The translations under genes were made by a program, and so were the position numbers. This document shows, one piece after another, positions 7,485 to 15,132 of a stretch of DNA of 64,000 nt. Under the pieces are notes generated by a model. That model made no database searches and was not told where the DNA came from. It saw only the letters and a list, made by a program, of their open reading frames with translations. Source of the stretch: Gammaproteobacteria bacterium (GTDB lineage: Bacteria > Pseudomonadota > Gammaproteobacteria > GRL18); assembly GCA_026994225.1 (NCBI GenBank), contig JALWRI010000049.1:1-64000 (forward strand). Reading direction: 5' to 3'. Every line of letters starts with the position of its first letter. Positions within the stretch are counted from its first letter, which is position 1.

Positions 7485-7784
7485 TTATTGGGAATAGGTA
7501 TTAGGTCTAACATCGTTGTCTCTATGTTCAGATACATGTTGAGCCGCTGTTTTAACTGCTTCATTGACAGATTTTGTCATTTCAATGCGTTCATCAGAAC
7601 TTAAGAAAAATGCCATATCTACATCATGCCGCACATAACGTGCTGGTAATTGATTAAGTGCTACACAGGCAACATCTTGTAAAAAATCTTCATCAAATTG
7701 AGAATAATCATCAACTAATGTTTCCATAATTCTATTGACTACTAATGTTTCGTAATAGTTATGTATGGAGTCAAATTTCATCAA
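7485..7784 (-). CDS. ComFB family protein
   Basis: This 99-residue protein matches the late-competence ComFB family (PF10719): an N-terminal HNYYETLVVNRIMETLV helix, then DFLQDVACVALNQLPARYVRHDVDMAF, the conserved core with the ALN-LP-x-RYV signature. ComFB-like proteins have been reported as small cyclic-dinucleotide receptors in cyanobacteria and Firmicutes. With two GGDEF-EAL proteins in this window, a c-di-GMP effector role is a fair hypothesis, not something the sequence proves. It is separate from its neighbours by 66 and 104 bases, so likely has its own promoter. A tandem ATGATG starts it; either could be used. Confidence 0.8.
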   Translation of the reverse strand: MMKFDSIHNYYETLVVNRIMETLVDDYSQFDEDFLQDVACVALNQLPARYVRHDVDMAFFLSSDERIEMTKSVNEAVKTAAQHVSEHRDNDVRPNTYSQ

Positions 7785-7888
7785 TATTTTTCCTCTTGAA
7801 TATTATTAAATTTTGATTAAATAACGATCATTATATCCTGTCATTTTAGCAATAAAAGAGCAAGAATTCGAGATAAATACTTGGTTTA

Positions 7889-8365
7889 CTATCGGAGTTG
7901 TCCTGTTGGTATACTGTTGTCATCAATAAGATGGAAATGATACAACCATTGTCGAGCATCCTCAGCATCTTGATAAAACCAGGCAGCACAAGATCCTGGA
8001 CGAAAACTATAACCCCAATCATCCATATCCTGCATAATTTGTGTAGGAGAAATACCTGCTATTTGTACGGCTAATAGAATTTGTAGATAACAGACTGCAT
8101 TTTCTTCTTGATAATCACCTTCAGCATTTGTATGTAAATGGGTACGTCTTTGGCTATCCATACAAATATAATGACATGCTTCATGCAAAGCAGAATGTAA
8201 AGGGGTATCTTGACGAATATACAGTGTATTTTGAATTAATCCCGCTTCGCTATCCCCCCAAAAACTACCAGGTATGGGAGTATTAGAAGGAACTTGTTGT
8301 ATTCTTAAAGTATAAGGCTTCAAAAGTTGTTGTAGAGCTATAAGATGTGAGTAACAGTATTGCAT
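7889..8365 (-). CDS. Small HExxH-motif protein, putative zinc metallopeptidase-like
   Basis: The 158-residue product contains LHSALHEACHYICMD, an HExxH zinc motif at residues 61-65, followed about 23 residues later by QEENAV, which could give a third Glu ligand. It lacks a signal peptide, so a cytoplasmic enzyme is likely. The C-terminal half (MDDWGYSFRPGSCAAWF) looks family-specific. I chose ATG 8365: the frame stays open to 8542, but the extra 59 residues are low-complexity hydrophobic sequence with no coding character and overlap the -10 box and small open frame on the other strand. Function beyond the zinc motif is unknown; it could be a non-proteolytic relative of peptidases. Confidence 0.65.
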   Translation of the reverse strand: MQYCYSHLIALQQLLKPYTLRIQQVPSNTPIPGSFWGDSEAGLIQNTLYIRQDTPLHSALHEACHYICMDSQRRTHLHTNAEGDYQEENAVCYLQILLAVQIAGISPTQIMQDMDDWGYSFRPGSCAAWFYQDAEDARQWLYHFHLIDDNSIPTGQLR

Positions 8366-8467
8366 TGGGAGAAACCAGTCAATAAATATAATAAACTTAA
8401 CCTGACATAATGCCATATTTGTAAACAAGTAGCTATTAATAACTAGGATTAAATGGTATTTATGAGG

Positions 8468-8473
8468 TATAAT
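8468..8473 (+). promoter_or_regulatory. TATAAT -10 box ahead of the 8503 small open frame
   Basis: A perfect TATAAT lies 30 bases before the ATG at 8503, in the 335-base interval between the genes at 8365 and 8701. No good -35 hexamer is seen 16-18 bases upstream. Apart from this box and the 27-codon frame, I see nothing else in the interval. Confidence 0.3.
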
Positions 8474-8502
8474 TGATAAGTAGTTTACAGAGTCTGAAAA
8501 CG

Positions 8503-8586
8503 ATGAAATTTTATATTGATCCATTATTGTTATTAACCGCATTTGTGTTGATTGGCTTTTTAGTCAGTAGCTATTTTTATGCGTAA
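8503..8586 (+). CDS. Candidate 27-residue single-pass membrane peptide
   Basis: An ATG-to-TAA frame encodes a peptide starting MKFYIDP, followed by a hydrophobic run (LLLLTAFVLIGFLVSS) and ending YFYA. This is the shape of known bacterial small membrane proteins: charged start, one transmembrane helix, short aromatic tail. A perfect -10 box sits 30 bases upstream, but the Shine-Dalgarno (GAG, about 11 bases away) is weak. It is in an interval otherwise free of genes and reads toward the GT2 gene. I cannot match it to a named small protein. Confidence 0.35.
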   Translation: MKFYIDPLLLLTAFVLIGFLVSSYFYA

Positions 8587-8700
8587 TAAAACCTGTTGCA
8601 TAATAGGTATGAGTCATGGCTTTTGTTGCTAAAAGGTCATGGTTGTTTGGCGTCCTAACATTTTCCCATCTATGTATTAATTCCAACCATTGCTTTGATT

Positions 8701-9858
8701 ATGTCTGAAAATATTGAAATTTCTATTATTATGCCCTGTTTGAATGAAGCAGAAACCCTTGCATTATGTATTAATGAGGCACAGCAAGCTATTTGGGATA
8801 TAGGGGTCAATGCTGAAATTATTATTGCCGATAATGGAAGTACCGATGCTTCTATAGATATAGCAAAACAACTTGGCGCACGGGTAGTACATATCTCTGA
8901 AAAAGGCTATGGCAGTGCTTTACAAGGAGGAATAGCAGCAGCAAGAGGAAAATATGTACTGATGGGGGATAGTGATTACAGTTATAGTTTTGCTGAGTTA
9001 CCACATTATTTAGAAAAGTTAAGAGAAGGTTATGATTTAGTAATGGGGTGTCGGTTTCCACGTTGTGGTGGAAAGATTGAAACAGGAGCTATGCCCTTTT
9101 TGCATCGTTGGTTAGGTAATCCAGTATTATCCGGTATTGGGAAATTATTTTTTTCTTCTGCCATTGATGATTTTCATTGTGGTTTACGTGCTTTTAATAG
9201 AAAAGCGATCTTAGCATTAGATTTGACAACAACAGGGATGGAGTTTGCATCAGAAATGGTAGTCAAAGCCTCCTTGTATCATTTAAAAATTACACAAGTT
9301 GCCATTACCCTGCGTAAAGATAAGCGTAGTCGAGCACCGCATTTACGCAGTTGGCGAGATGGCTGGCGACATTTACGTTTTATGTTATTATTTACGCCAA
9401 ATTGGTTATTTATATTACCAGGTATTTTATTGACCTTAACAGGTTTATTGGGAACGTGTATTTTATTACCTAAAGCATTACAAATAGGATCAATTACACT
9501 GGATTTAAACTCATTGTTAGTGTGTAATGCGATGTTGGTGTCAGGCGTGCAAATACTTTTTTTTGGTATCTTTATTAAAGTATATGCAGCAAGTATGGGG
9601 TTATTAAATCAAACTCGATGGTTACAATTTGCTCGTAGTTATCCGGTAGAATGGGGAATTGTTCTGGGATTGTGTCTGTTATTTACAGGTATCGGTCTGA
9701 TTTTTTATGCAGTAATGCAATGGCAAGATACTGGATTTGGCGTATTACCTTATCAAGATAGTTTACGTTTAGTTATTCCAGGATGTAGTGCTATTATTAT
9801 GGGATTACAGATATTTTTTGCTGGTTTTGCATTAGCAATACTAGGAATGAAAAAATAG
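8701..9858 (+). CDS. GT2 glycosyltransferase with C-terminal membrane domain (DPM-synthase-like)
   Basis: The N-terminal ~230 residues are a GT-A fold family 2 domain: ISIIMPCLNEAETLALCI, IIIADNGSTDAS, ARGKYVLMGDSDYSY (the DxD-type metal site), then FHCGLRAFNRKAIL. The C-terminal 150 residues hold four transmembrane segments. This architecture is that of polyprenyl-phosphate hexose synthases such as dolichol-phosphate-mannose synthase-like or GtrB-like enzymes, which charge a lipid carrier with a sugar for a GT-C enzyme outside. A GT-C-like protein lies at 11369-12997, a plausible partner. ATG 8701 is preferred to an upstream TTG at 8695, although neither has a good ribosome binding site. Confidence 0.85.
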   Translation: MSENIEISIIMPCLNEAETLALCINEAQQAIWDIGVNAEIIIADNGSTDASIDIAKQLGARVVHISEKGYGSALQGGIAAARGKYVLMGDSDYSYSFAELPHYLEKLREGYDLVMGCRFPRCGGKIETGAMPFLHRWLGNPVLSGIGKLFFSSAIDDFHCGLRAFNRKAILALDLTTTGMEFASEMVVKASLYHLKITQVAITLRKDKRSRAPHLRSWRDGWRHLRFMLLFTPNWLFILPGILLTLTGLLGTCILLPKALQIGSITLDLNSLLVCNAMLVSGVQILFFGIFIKVYAASMGLLNQTRWLQFARSYPVEWGIVLGLCLLFTGIGLIFYAVMQWQDTGFGVLPYQDSLRLVIPGCSAIIMGLQIFFAGFALAILGMKK

Positions 9859-9893
9859 CTATTTTTTCTAAATATTTAGAAATAGGAAGTACA

Positions 9894-10610
9894 GTGGATA
9901 ACAGCTTTAATATGATGTCTAAACAGAGTAATAATAAGAGTATTGATTATTTTTTTTCTACTCATCCATTGCGACGTTATGCTTCAAATATATCCTATCA
10001 TGCACGGAGGAATATGTTTGATACCTTTATGAGATGTATGCAACCAACAGAGCAGAGCCGTATTTTAGATATAGGCGTTACCCCTGACCAATGTTTACCT
10101 GAATCTAATTTTTTTGAGCAATGTTACCCTTATCCAGATCAGATAGTGGCAAGTAGTATAGAAAATGCGGCAAATATTGAACAATCTTATCCTGGGGTAC
10201 AGTTTGTACAAACAGGTAAACAAGGATTGCCTTTTAAAGATAAGGCCTTTGATATTGTTTTTTGTGCAGCAGTATTGGAACATGTTGGTACGAGAGAAGA
10301 ACAAAGAGCGTTTATTACTGAAATAATACGGGTTAGTCGAGGTTTTTTTCTTACTACCCCTAATCGTTATTATCCTATAGAATTTCACACTTTTTTACCT
10401 TTATTACATTGGTTACCACAACCTTGGCATCAACTGTTATTACGTTATGCAGGGCTAGATTTTTGGGCTAAAACGGAAAATCTTAACTTACTCAGTAAAA
10501 AAGATATTCACTCACTATTTCCTGCATCAATACCCTATACTATTGCTACTCATAAATTGTGGGGTTTACCTTCTAATCTGTTGGTTTATGGTCACAGTAA
10601 CGTGCGCTGA
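9894..10610 (+). CDS. Class I SAM-dependent methyltransferase
   Basis: A 238-residue protein starting with GTG preceded by AGGAAG at a good distance. Motif I is degenerate (ILDIGVTPDQCLPE) but present. Motif IV is clear: GLPFKDKAFDIVFCAAVLEHVG (quoted in part: FDIVFCAAVLEHVG). Then RVSRGFFLTTPNRYYPIEFHT, a stretch typical of Methyltransf_11/23 enzymes working on glycolipid or polysaccharide substrates. It follows the GT2 gene by 35 bases and is probably in the same transcript, which suggests sugar or lipid-carrier modification. The 3' end overlaps the convergent methyltransferase gene by 38 bases. Confidence 0.75.
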   Translation: MDNSFNMMSKQSNNKSIDYFFSTHPLRRYASNISYHARRNMFDTFMRCMQPTEQSRILDIGVTPDQCLPESNFFEQCYPYPDQIVASSIENAANIEQSYPGVQFVQTGKQGLPFKDKAFDIVFCAAVLEHVGTREEQRAFITEIIRVSRGFFLTTPNRYYPIEFHTFLPLLHWLPQPWHQLLLRYAGLDFWAKTENLNLLSKKDIHSLFPASIPYTIATHKLWGLPSNLLVYGHSNVR

Positions 10611-11394
10611 TACTCCAACTATAACCTAAGTGGTGATGTAGGCGTATGTCGGTGAAATGACAACGTTCTAAAAGTTGTTGTATTTCCTCTTTACGATAAT
10701 AATGGGCAATTTTAGGATTTAATTGATCATAAATGACTAGCTGTCTACTATACAGGTTTAATTTATAGTAATAATTTTTCATATAGCGATGTATGGGTAA
10801 TGGCAGATACTGACATAACCAGGCATAAAAACTTGCTGGATAAACGAGAATTCGAGTAAGGTAATGTAACACTTTATGAGGTAAACGACTAGTGAGTTTA
10901 CGCAAAGGCAAAACAAAACTAAGATATAAGCGATTATTTTCTACGCCATATACCCATAAAAATAAACGCCCTGTGTCTGATAAAGCTTTTCCCATTGCGA
11001 TAAGTGCAGGTTCTGGATCGGCTATAAAAGGTAATACTCCAATACAAAAAATTGCATCATAGTGATTAGCTGGTATGTGTTCAGCAGTAACGGATAAATA
11101 TTCAATATTATCTAAATGAGCGGTATTTTTTTGTAATATGCTAAATGCTTGAGAAGGTTCTATTGCTGTAATTTTTTTAGGTTTAAATTGGTGTAATAAG
11201 GTTGTGTAACGTCCACTCCCTGCCCCTACGTCTGCAATATGTTTATTTTCTATATCTTCTGGTTGGAGTAAATTAGCAAATAACTGTTCGACTATCACCT
11301 TTGATGTACCGTAATAACCTGTGTTTTCAGTATATTGCGTCCACTGTGTGCCAAAATCATCAATAGTATTAGGGGGCGTGTGTTTTTTTGTCAT
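10573..11394 (-). CDS. Class I SAM-dependent methyltransferase
   Basis: The 273-residue product has motif I HIADVGAGSGRYTTLL (residues ~54-69), KKITAIEPSQAFSI (acidic binding loop), YDAIFCIGVLPFIADPEP (motif IV) and LSDTGRLFLWVYGVENN (motif V region). The C-terminal ~110 residues are basic and aromatic rich (YARLIVYDQLNPKIAHYY-like) and contain a DQLNP and YRKEEI pattern often seen in sugar-modifying methyltransferases of O-antigen clusters. The ATG at 11394 lies inside the upstream GT-C-like gene (26-base overlap), so the two are translationally coupled. Substrate unknown. Confidence 0.75.
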   Translation of the reverse strand: MTKKHTPPNTIDDFGTQWTQYTENTGYYGTSKVIVEQLFANLLQPEDIENKHIADVGAGSGRYTTLLHQFKPKKITAIEPSQAFSILQKNTAHLDNIEYLSVTAEHIPANHYDAIFCIGVLPFIADPEPALIAMGKALSDTGRLFLWVYGVENNRLYLSFVLPLRKLTSRLPHKVLHYLTRILVYPASFYAWLCQYLPLPIHRYMKNYYYKLNLYSRQLVIYDQLNPKIAHYYRKEEIQQLLERCHFTDIRLHHHLGYSWSISARYCDHKPTD

Positions 11395-12997
11395 GGTATA
11401 TCAACATTGTCGTATGGCAAAGTAAAACCAGTAAAATAAATAAGATGGGATAGAGTACCATTAGGTAACGTATTTGTGCAAAAAAACTCATAGCATCGAG
11501 ATAACTAATGAGTACTAAACGGGCACTAAAAAGTAACAACAAAAAGGCACTGAGTATATGTAAAGGATGTTGTGGGCAAGTAAATAATAGATATACCAGC
11601 AATAGGATAATCATTAAACAGCTCAGATAATGAATACCCTGAAAAAAGCGAATGTGAGGAGATAGAAAATGATTTACTTTTGCCTGGTTGCTGTGGGTAT
11701 CTAGGGTAATAGCTTGATATTTTTCTAATAAGGGGGGATTTTCAGGTAATTGGGCAAGTTGTTTATATCCTTGTGTAAAGTCTTTAAAATCAAGTAATAA
11801 ATAGAATAATTTATAGATAGAAGTAAAAATAACAGGAATATCCTGCCATATCAGTGGTGGTGCTAAATAGTTACCCGTCATATTAGCACTGCAATGTATA
11901 GCGTGTGTATGACAAGCCTGTTGTAATTCCTTTGCCACATTTTGATAAAAATGTTGTGCTGTGAGCGGATCACGATAATAACCGGCTTTACTTGCCGCAT
12001 CACGAATAGCCCAGATAGTCCAGCCTCCTGCTATTTCATCGCAAATTCCCATCCATTGACAACCATGTGCTGCCCAAGATTGTGCGTATTTATTTTGTGA
12101 TAAAAAAGGGGCTAAGGTGGCAAAATGAGGACTGACTTGATAAGCCTGTTGTAAGGCAAAATGGCTAACAGGAATATAACGTTGTCGTTGCTCAGGAGCA
12201 ATACGAGTGAGCCAGTTAAGGGTTTTTTTTAATCCTGTATCGTGTAATTCTGTATAGACAGAAATATGATAGTATTTTTGGTTAAAATGTTGAATAGTAA
12301 GCGTAAAAAGATAAATTCCCAGCAAAGGAAATAATAATCCAGGATAATATCTATATCGCCAAGCGATATGTGTTGTATGACTATAATATATCCAGTAAAG
12401 ATTTAAAAATATTCCAGCAGGTACGAGCCAGATACCTTCTGGGCGTAAATGCCATATTAGTATAATACTGAGGTTATAGCCTACTAACCAGAGTAAAGCA
12501 ACACGAGGAAAACGGGTGTAGCAGGCATGAAATCCAATGCAACTTGCAATAAAAAAATTGCAAAATGAAATATAGAGCGATTCCGTAGCAATAAAAAAGT
12601 GGGGGTAAAAAGCAATAGGATGTAAAAGACAAAGGCTATATAACAGATATAAAAGAGTGTGTGGGATACCAAGTTGGCGTAATCCTATAATGATACTAAT
12701 AATACTAAAAAGATAAAAAAATTGTTGTAAATGAACCAGTGGAATATGGCTAATATGGCTGATAGTTATGAGTAAACTGTATAATGGCGGGCGTATTAGG
12801 GTTAATTGATGGTAATCCCCCAACCATTGTAGATGTAGGAGATGTTCACTCATTTCCAAATAACGCAGGCTATCATAGATTTCTGCCAGGGGGTAAATGG
12901 CTGCGCCAGAGGAAAGAGATAAAAAGAACCCGACAATAATAAAATAGGGAATGAGAACTAGGTAATGGGAAAAACGGCTCTGTATTGCAATTTGCAT
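11369..12997 (-). CDS. Polytopic GT-C-like glycosyltransferase (GT39/ArnT-like architecture)
   Basis: A 542-residue integral membrane protein with about ten hydrophobic helices. The first luminal loop reads EIYDSLRYLEMSEHLLHL followed by LIRPPLYSLLI. That acidic loop, then R-x-PPLY, is the pattern of lipid-sugar-dependent GT-C enzymes (ArnT/PMT relatives), where the acidic residue after helix one is catalytic. A second motif, WHLRPEGIW (~185), is common in the same group. A large soluble segment (~255-400) lies between the helices. With the GT2 at 8701 it could form a two-step pathway: charge a polyprenyl phosphate, flip, and transfer. The acceptor is unknown. It is the first gene of a two-gene minus-strand unit with the methyltransferase. 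Confidence 0.6.
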   Translation of the reverse strand: MQIAIQSRFSHYLVLIPYFIIVGFFLSLSSGAAIYPLAEIYDSLRYLEMSEHLLHLQWLGDYHQLTLIRPPLYSLLITISHISHIPLVHLQQFFYLFSIISIIIGLRQLGIPHTLLYLLYSLCLLHPIAFYPHFFIATESLYISFCNFFIASCIGFHACYTRFPRVALLWLVGYNLSIILIWHLRPEGIWLVPAGIFLNLYWIYYSHTTHIAWRYRYYPGLLFPLLGIYLFTLTIQHFNQKYYHISVYTELHDTGLKKTLNWLTRIAPEQRQRYIPVSHFALQQAYQVSPHFATLAPFLSQNKYAQSWAAHGCQWMGICDEIAGGWTIWAIRDAASKAGYYRDPLTAQHFYQNVAKELQQACHTHAIHCSANMTGNYLAPPLIWQDIPVIFTSIYKLFYLLLDFKDFTQGYKQLAQLPENPPLLEKYQAITLDTHSNQAKVNHFLSPHIRFFQGIHYLSCLMIILLLVYLLFTCPQHPLHILSAFLLLLFSARLVLISYLDAMSFFAQIRYLMVLYPILFILLVLLCHTTMLIYHDKKTHAP

Positions 12998-13195
12998 TGT
13001 AATTCTAACCTATTGAACAAAAGATTAAAGGCACAAGAGTTTGGTCGATATATCAAGGATTAAATGATGAAAACAAGCAGAAAGTGTTAAAAAATTTCAA
13101 TCAGAGTAAAAAACTGTCTACTATAAAACAAGATATTGTATCATTGTACGTAGGGCAGTAGTATATCACTGATATAGTTTAATGGAGTGTCAATA

Positions 13196-13375
13196 ATGTA
13201 TAAGATCATCTTGCGTATATGCTGTTTTTTAATCACTTTGTGTATGGTGTATATCAGTAGTGCCGGTGAAGTCAATATTACACCGAGTATTTCTTATATT
13301 GATGTAGAATATGATGGAGAACGAGACCTCAATCTGATAGCTGTTGTGTCAGTCGAGCAAAATCTTCCAGGCTAA
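13196..13375 (+). pseudogene. Truncated outer-membrane beta-barrel protein: signal peptide and first strand only
   Basis: GGAG at 13184-13187 precedes ATG 13196. The product starts with a signal peptide (MYKIILRICCFLITLCMVY, cleavage near ISSAGEV) and then NITPSISYIDVEYDGERD, which looks like the first strand of an OmpA-type or porin-like beta barrel. At about 13328 the homology-like sequence stops exactly where the antisense 3' end of rsmA begins, and the remaining codons are just the reverse complement of rsmA to a TAA at 13373. The intact start signals and abrupt end suggest a gene cut by a rearrangement next to rsmA. Expression would give a 59-residue exported stub. Confidence 0.6.
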
Positions 13376-14126
13376 GTTGTTCAGCACGAATCTTAGGGTT
13401 AATGTGTGCGGCTAAAATTTGTGCCTCATCTAAAAGTCCTTTTAAATTATTCCGTAATGTTTTACGGCGTTGAGAAAAGGCTTGTTGTACTAACTGTTGA
13501 AAATGAGCAAAGCAAGAGAGTGTTACAATCGGTTTAGCGTGAGGTATTAATCGTACTATTGCAGATTCTACTTTTGGTTGTGGATTAAATGCATGAGCTG
13601 GGACATTAAATAGTGCTTCAACTTGACAATGGTATTGTATCATTACAGTAAGTCGCCCATAATTCTTTTCTCCTGGCTGTGCAGCTAACCGATTGACCAC
13701 TTCTTTTTGTAGCATAAAATGCATATCTGCAATACAGGCACTAAAAGTCAATAAATGAAAAAGCAAAGGGGTGGATATATTATAAGGAAGATTACCGACA
13801 ATACGTAGCGGTTGTTGGGATTGTTGAACAAGCTGTTGATAGTCAAATTTTAGGGCATCTGCATTAAAAATATGCACGTGGGGACGTGTAAAATGCTGTG
13901 TTAAGTGGCTGATCAAAGTTCTATCTAGTTCTATTAACGATAATTGTTGCGCTTTTTGTAAAAAATTAGTTAATGCTGCTTTACCAGGGCCTATTTCAAC
14001 AATATGATCTGTTTTTTGTACCTGTATGGCATCAATAATTTGTTGGATGACGGTAGGAGATTGTAAAAAGTTTTGCCCAAATCGTTTACGGGCTTTATGC
14101 TGAGGGGCTAATGGTTTATTGATCAT
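13329..14126 (-). CDS. rsmA: RsmA (KsgA), 16S rRNA A1518/A1519 dimethyltransferase
   Basis: The 265-residue enzyme uses SAM to make m6(2)A at two adjacent adenosines in the last helix of 16S rRNA, late in 30S assembly. Visible motifs: KARKRFGQNFLQSPTVI (N-terminal signature), VEIGPGKAALT (motif I), LIELDRTLI (motif II), and VGNLPYNIST (motif IV, catalytic NLPY). The C-terminal helical domain includes FSQRRKTLRNNLKG. Length is standard. It overlaps pdxA by 11 bases, as in the usual lptD-surA-pdxA-rsmA order. The next gene in the canonical order, apaG, has moved away. Confidence 0.97.
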   Translation of the reverse strand: MINKPLAPQHKARKRFGQNFLQSPTVIQQIIDAIQVQKTDHIVEIGPGKAALTNFLQKAQQLSLIELDRTLISHLTQHFTRPHVHIFNADALKFDYQQLVQQSQQPLRIVGNLPYNISTPLLFHLLTFSACIADMHFMLQKEVVNRLAAQPGEKNYGRLTVMIQYHCQVEALFNVPAHAFNPQPKVESAIVRLIPHAKPIVTLSCFAHFQQLVQQAFSQRRKTLRNNLKGLLDEAQILAAHINPKIRAEQLSLEDFARLTQQLSD

Positions 14127-15132
14127 AAGATGAGGGTATATTGTTATTTTGGGTAATTATTTCTAAAGTGCTTGATATAGCATAACGCAAACTATCTGAA
14201 TTAGCTTTTCCTGTACCCGCTAATGATAAGGCAGTACCATGATCAACAGAAGTACGGATAATTGGCAAACCGAGAGTAATATTAATAGCTTGCCCAAAAC
14301 CCCGGTATTTCAAAACAGGTAGTCCTTGATCATGGTACATAGCCAACACACAATCACAGGCTTGTAAATAAGGGGGAGTAAATAAGGTATCGGCAGGTAA
14401 AGGATCAGAAATTTGCATTCCTTGTGCCTGAAATTGTTTAATCACTGGTAATAATGTATCTATTTCTTCTCGTCCCAAGTGTCCATCTTCTCCTGCATGA
14501 GGATTGAGTCCACAGACTAAAATACGTGGTCGTGTCAAGGAATAATATTTTTTTAAATCTTGATGTAATATAGATAAGGTTTGAAAGATATTATCTGGGG
14601 TAATCGCTGCACTCACTTTGGATAATGGTAAATGGGTGGTTGCTAAAGCCACTCGTAACCCCGATGTAGCTAACATCATCACAACTTTTTTAGTATTGGT
14701 ATATTGGGCTAGAAATTCGGTATGTCCAGTAAAAGGGATACCTGCTTGATTGATAACTCCTTTATGTACAGGACCTGTGATTAAGGCATCAAAGACATTA
14801 TCTTGACATAATTGAATGGCAAGTGTGAGACATTGTAATACATAGTCTGCATGTTCAGGATTTAATTTTCCTGTTTCACATAAAGAAGGTAAGGAAATAG
14901 GGATATAAAAAAGATGTCCGGCAGCTTGTGTGCCAGGAATGTTATCTTCTGCAAGGTGTAAGGTGAGTGGTAATTGTAATTGTTTAGCTCGCTGTGCTAA
15001 TAACAGAGGATCTGCAATGACTGCCCATTGCATTTGTGGATGTGGATATTGTGCCAATTGTATGCAAATATCAATACCAATACCTGCTGGTTCTCCTGGT
15101 GTGATAACAATGCGTGGCAGTATTGATGACAT
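14116..15132 (-). CDS. pdxA: PdxA, 4-hydroxythreonine-4-phosphate dehydrogenase
   Basis: Catalyses NAD-dependent oxidation of 4-phosphohydroxy-L-threonine in the DXP-dependent pyridoxal 5'-phosphate pathway. The 338-residue sequence begins IVITPGEPAGIGIDICIQLA, a PdxA hallmark, and carries LITGPVHKGVINQAG, GHTEFLAQYT (metal His), CGLNPHAGEDGHLGREE, and CVLAMYHDQGLPVLKY (second and third metal His region). Length is usual. Start ATG 15132 immediately follows the surA stop, so translation is coupled; the 3' end overlaps rsmA. No other pdx gene is in the window. Confidence 0.97.
   Translation of the reverse strand: MSSILPRIVITPGEPAGIGIDICIQLAQYPHPQMQWAVIADPLLLAQRAKQLQLPLTLHLAEDNIPGTQAAGHLFYIPISLPSLCETGKLNPEHADYVLQCLTLAIQLCQDNVFDALITGPVHKGVINQAGIPFTGHTEFLAQYTNTKKVVMMLATSGLRVALATTHLPLSKVSAAITPDNIFQTLSILHQDLKKYYSLTRPRILVCGLNPHAGEDGHLGREEIDTLLPVIKQFQAQGMQISDPLPADTLFTPPYLQACDCVLAMYHDQGLPVLKYRGFGQAINITLGLPIIRTSVDHGTALSLAGTGKANSDSLRYAISSTLEIITQNNNIPSSYDQ

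Noticed and set aside
8366-8542. N-terminal extension of the HExxH protein
   Set aside because: The added residues are low-complexity and overlap a -10 box and small open frame on the other strand; ATG 8365 is preferred.
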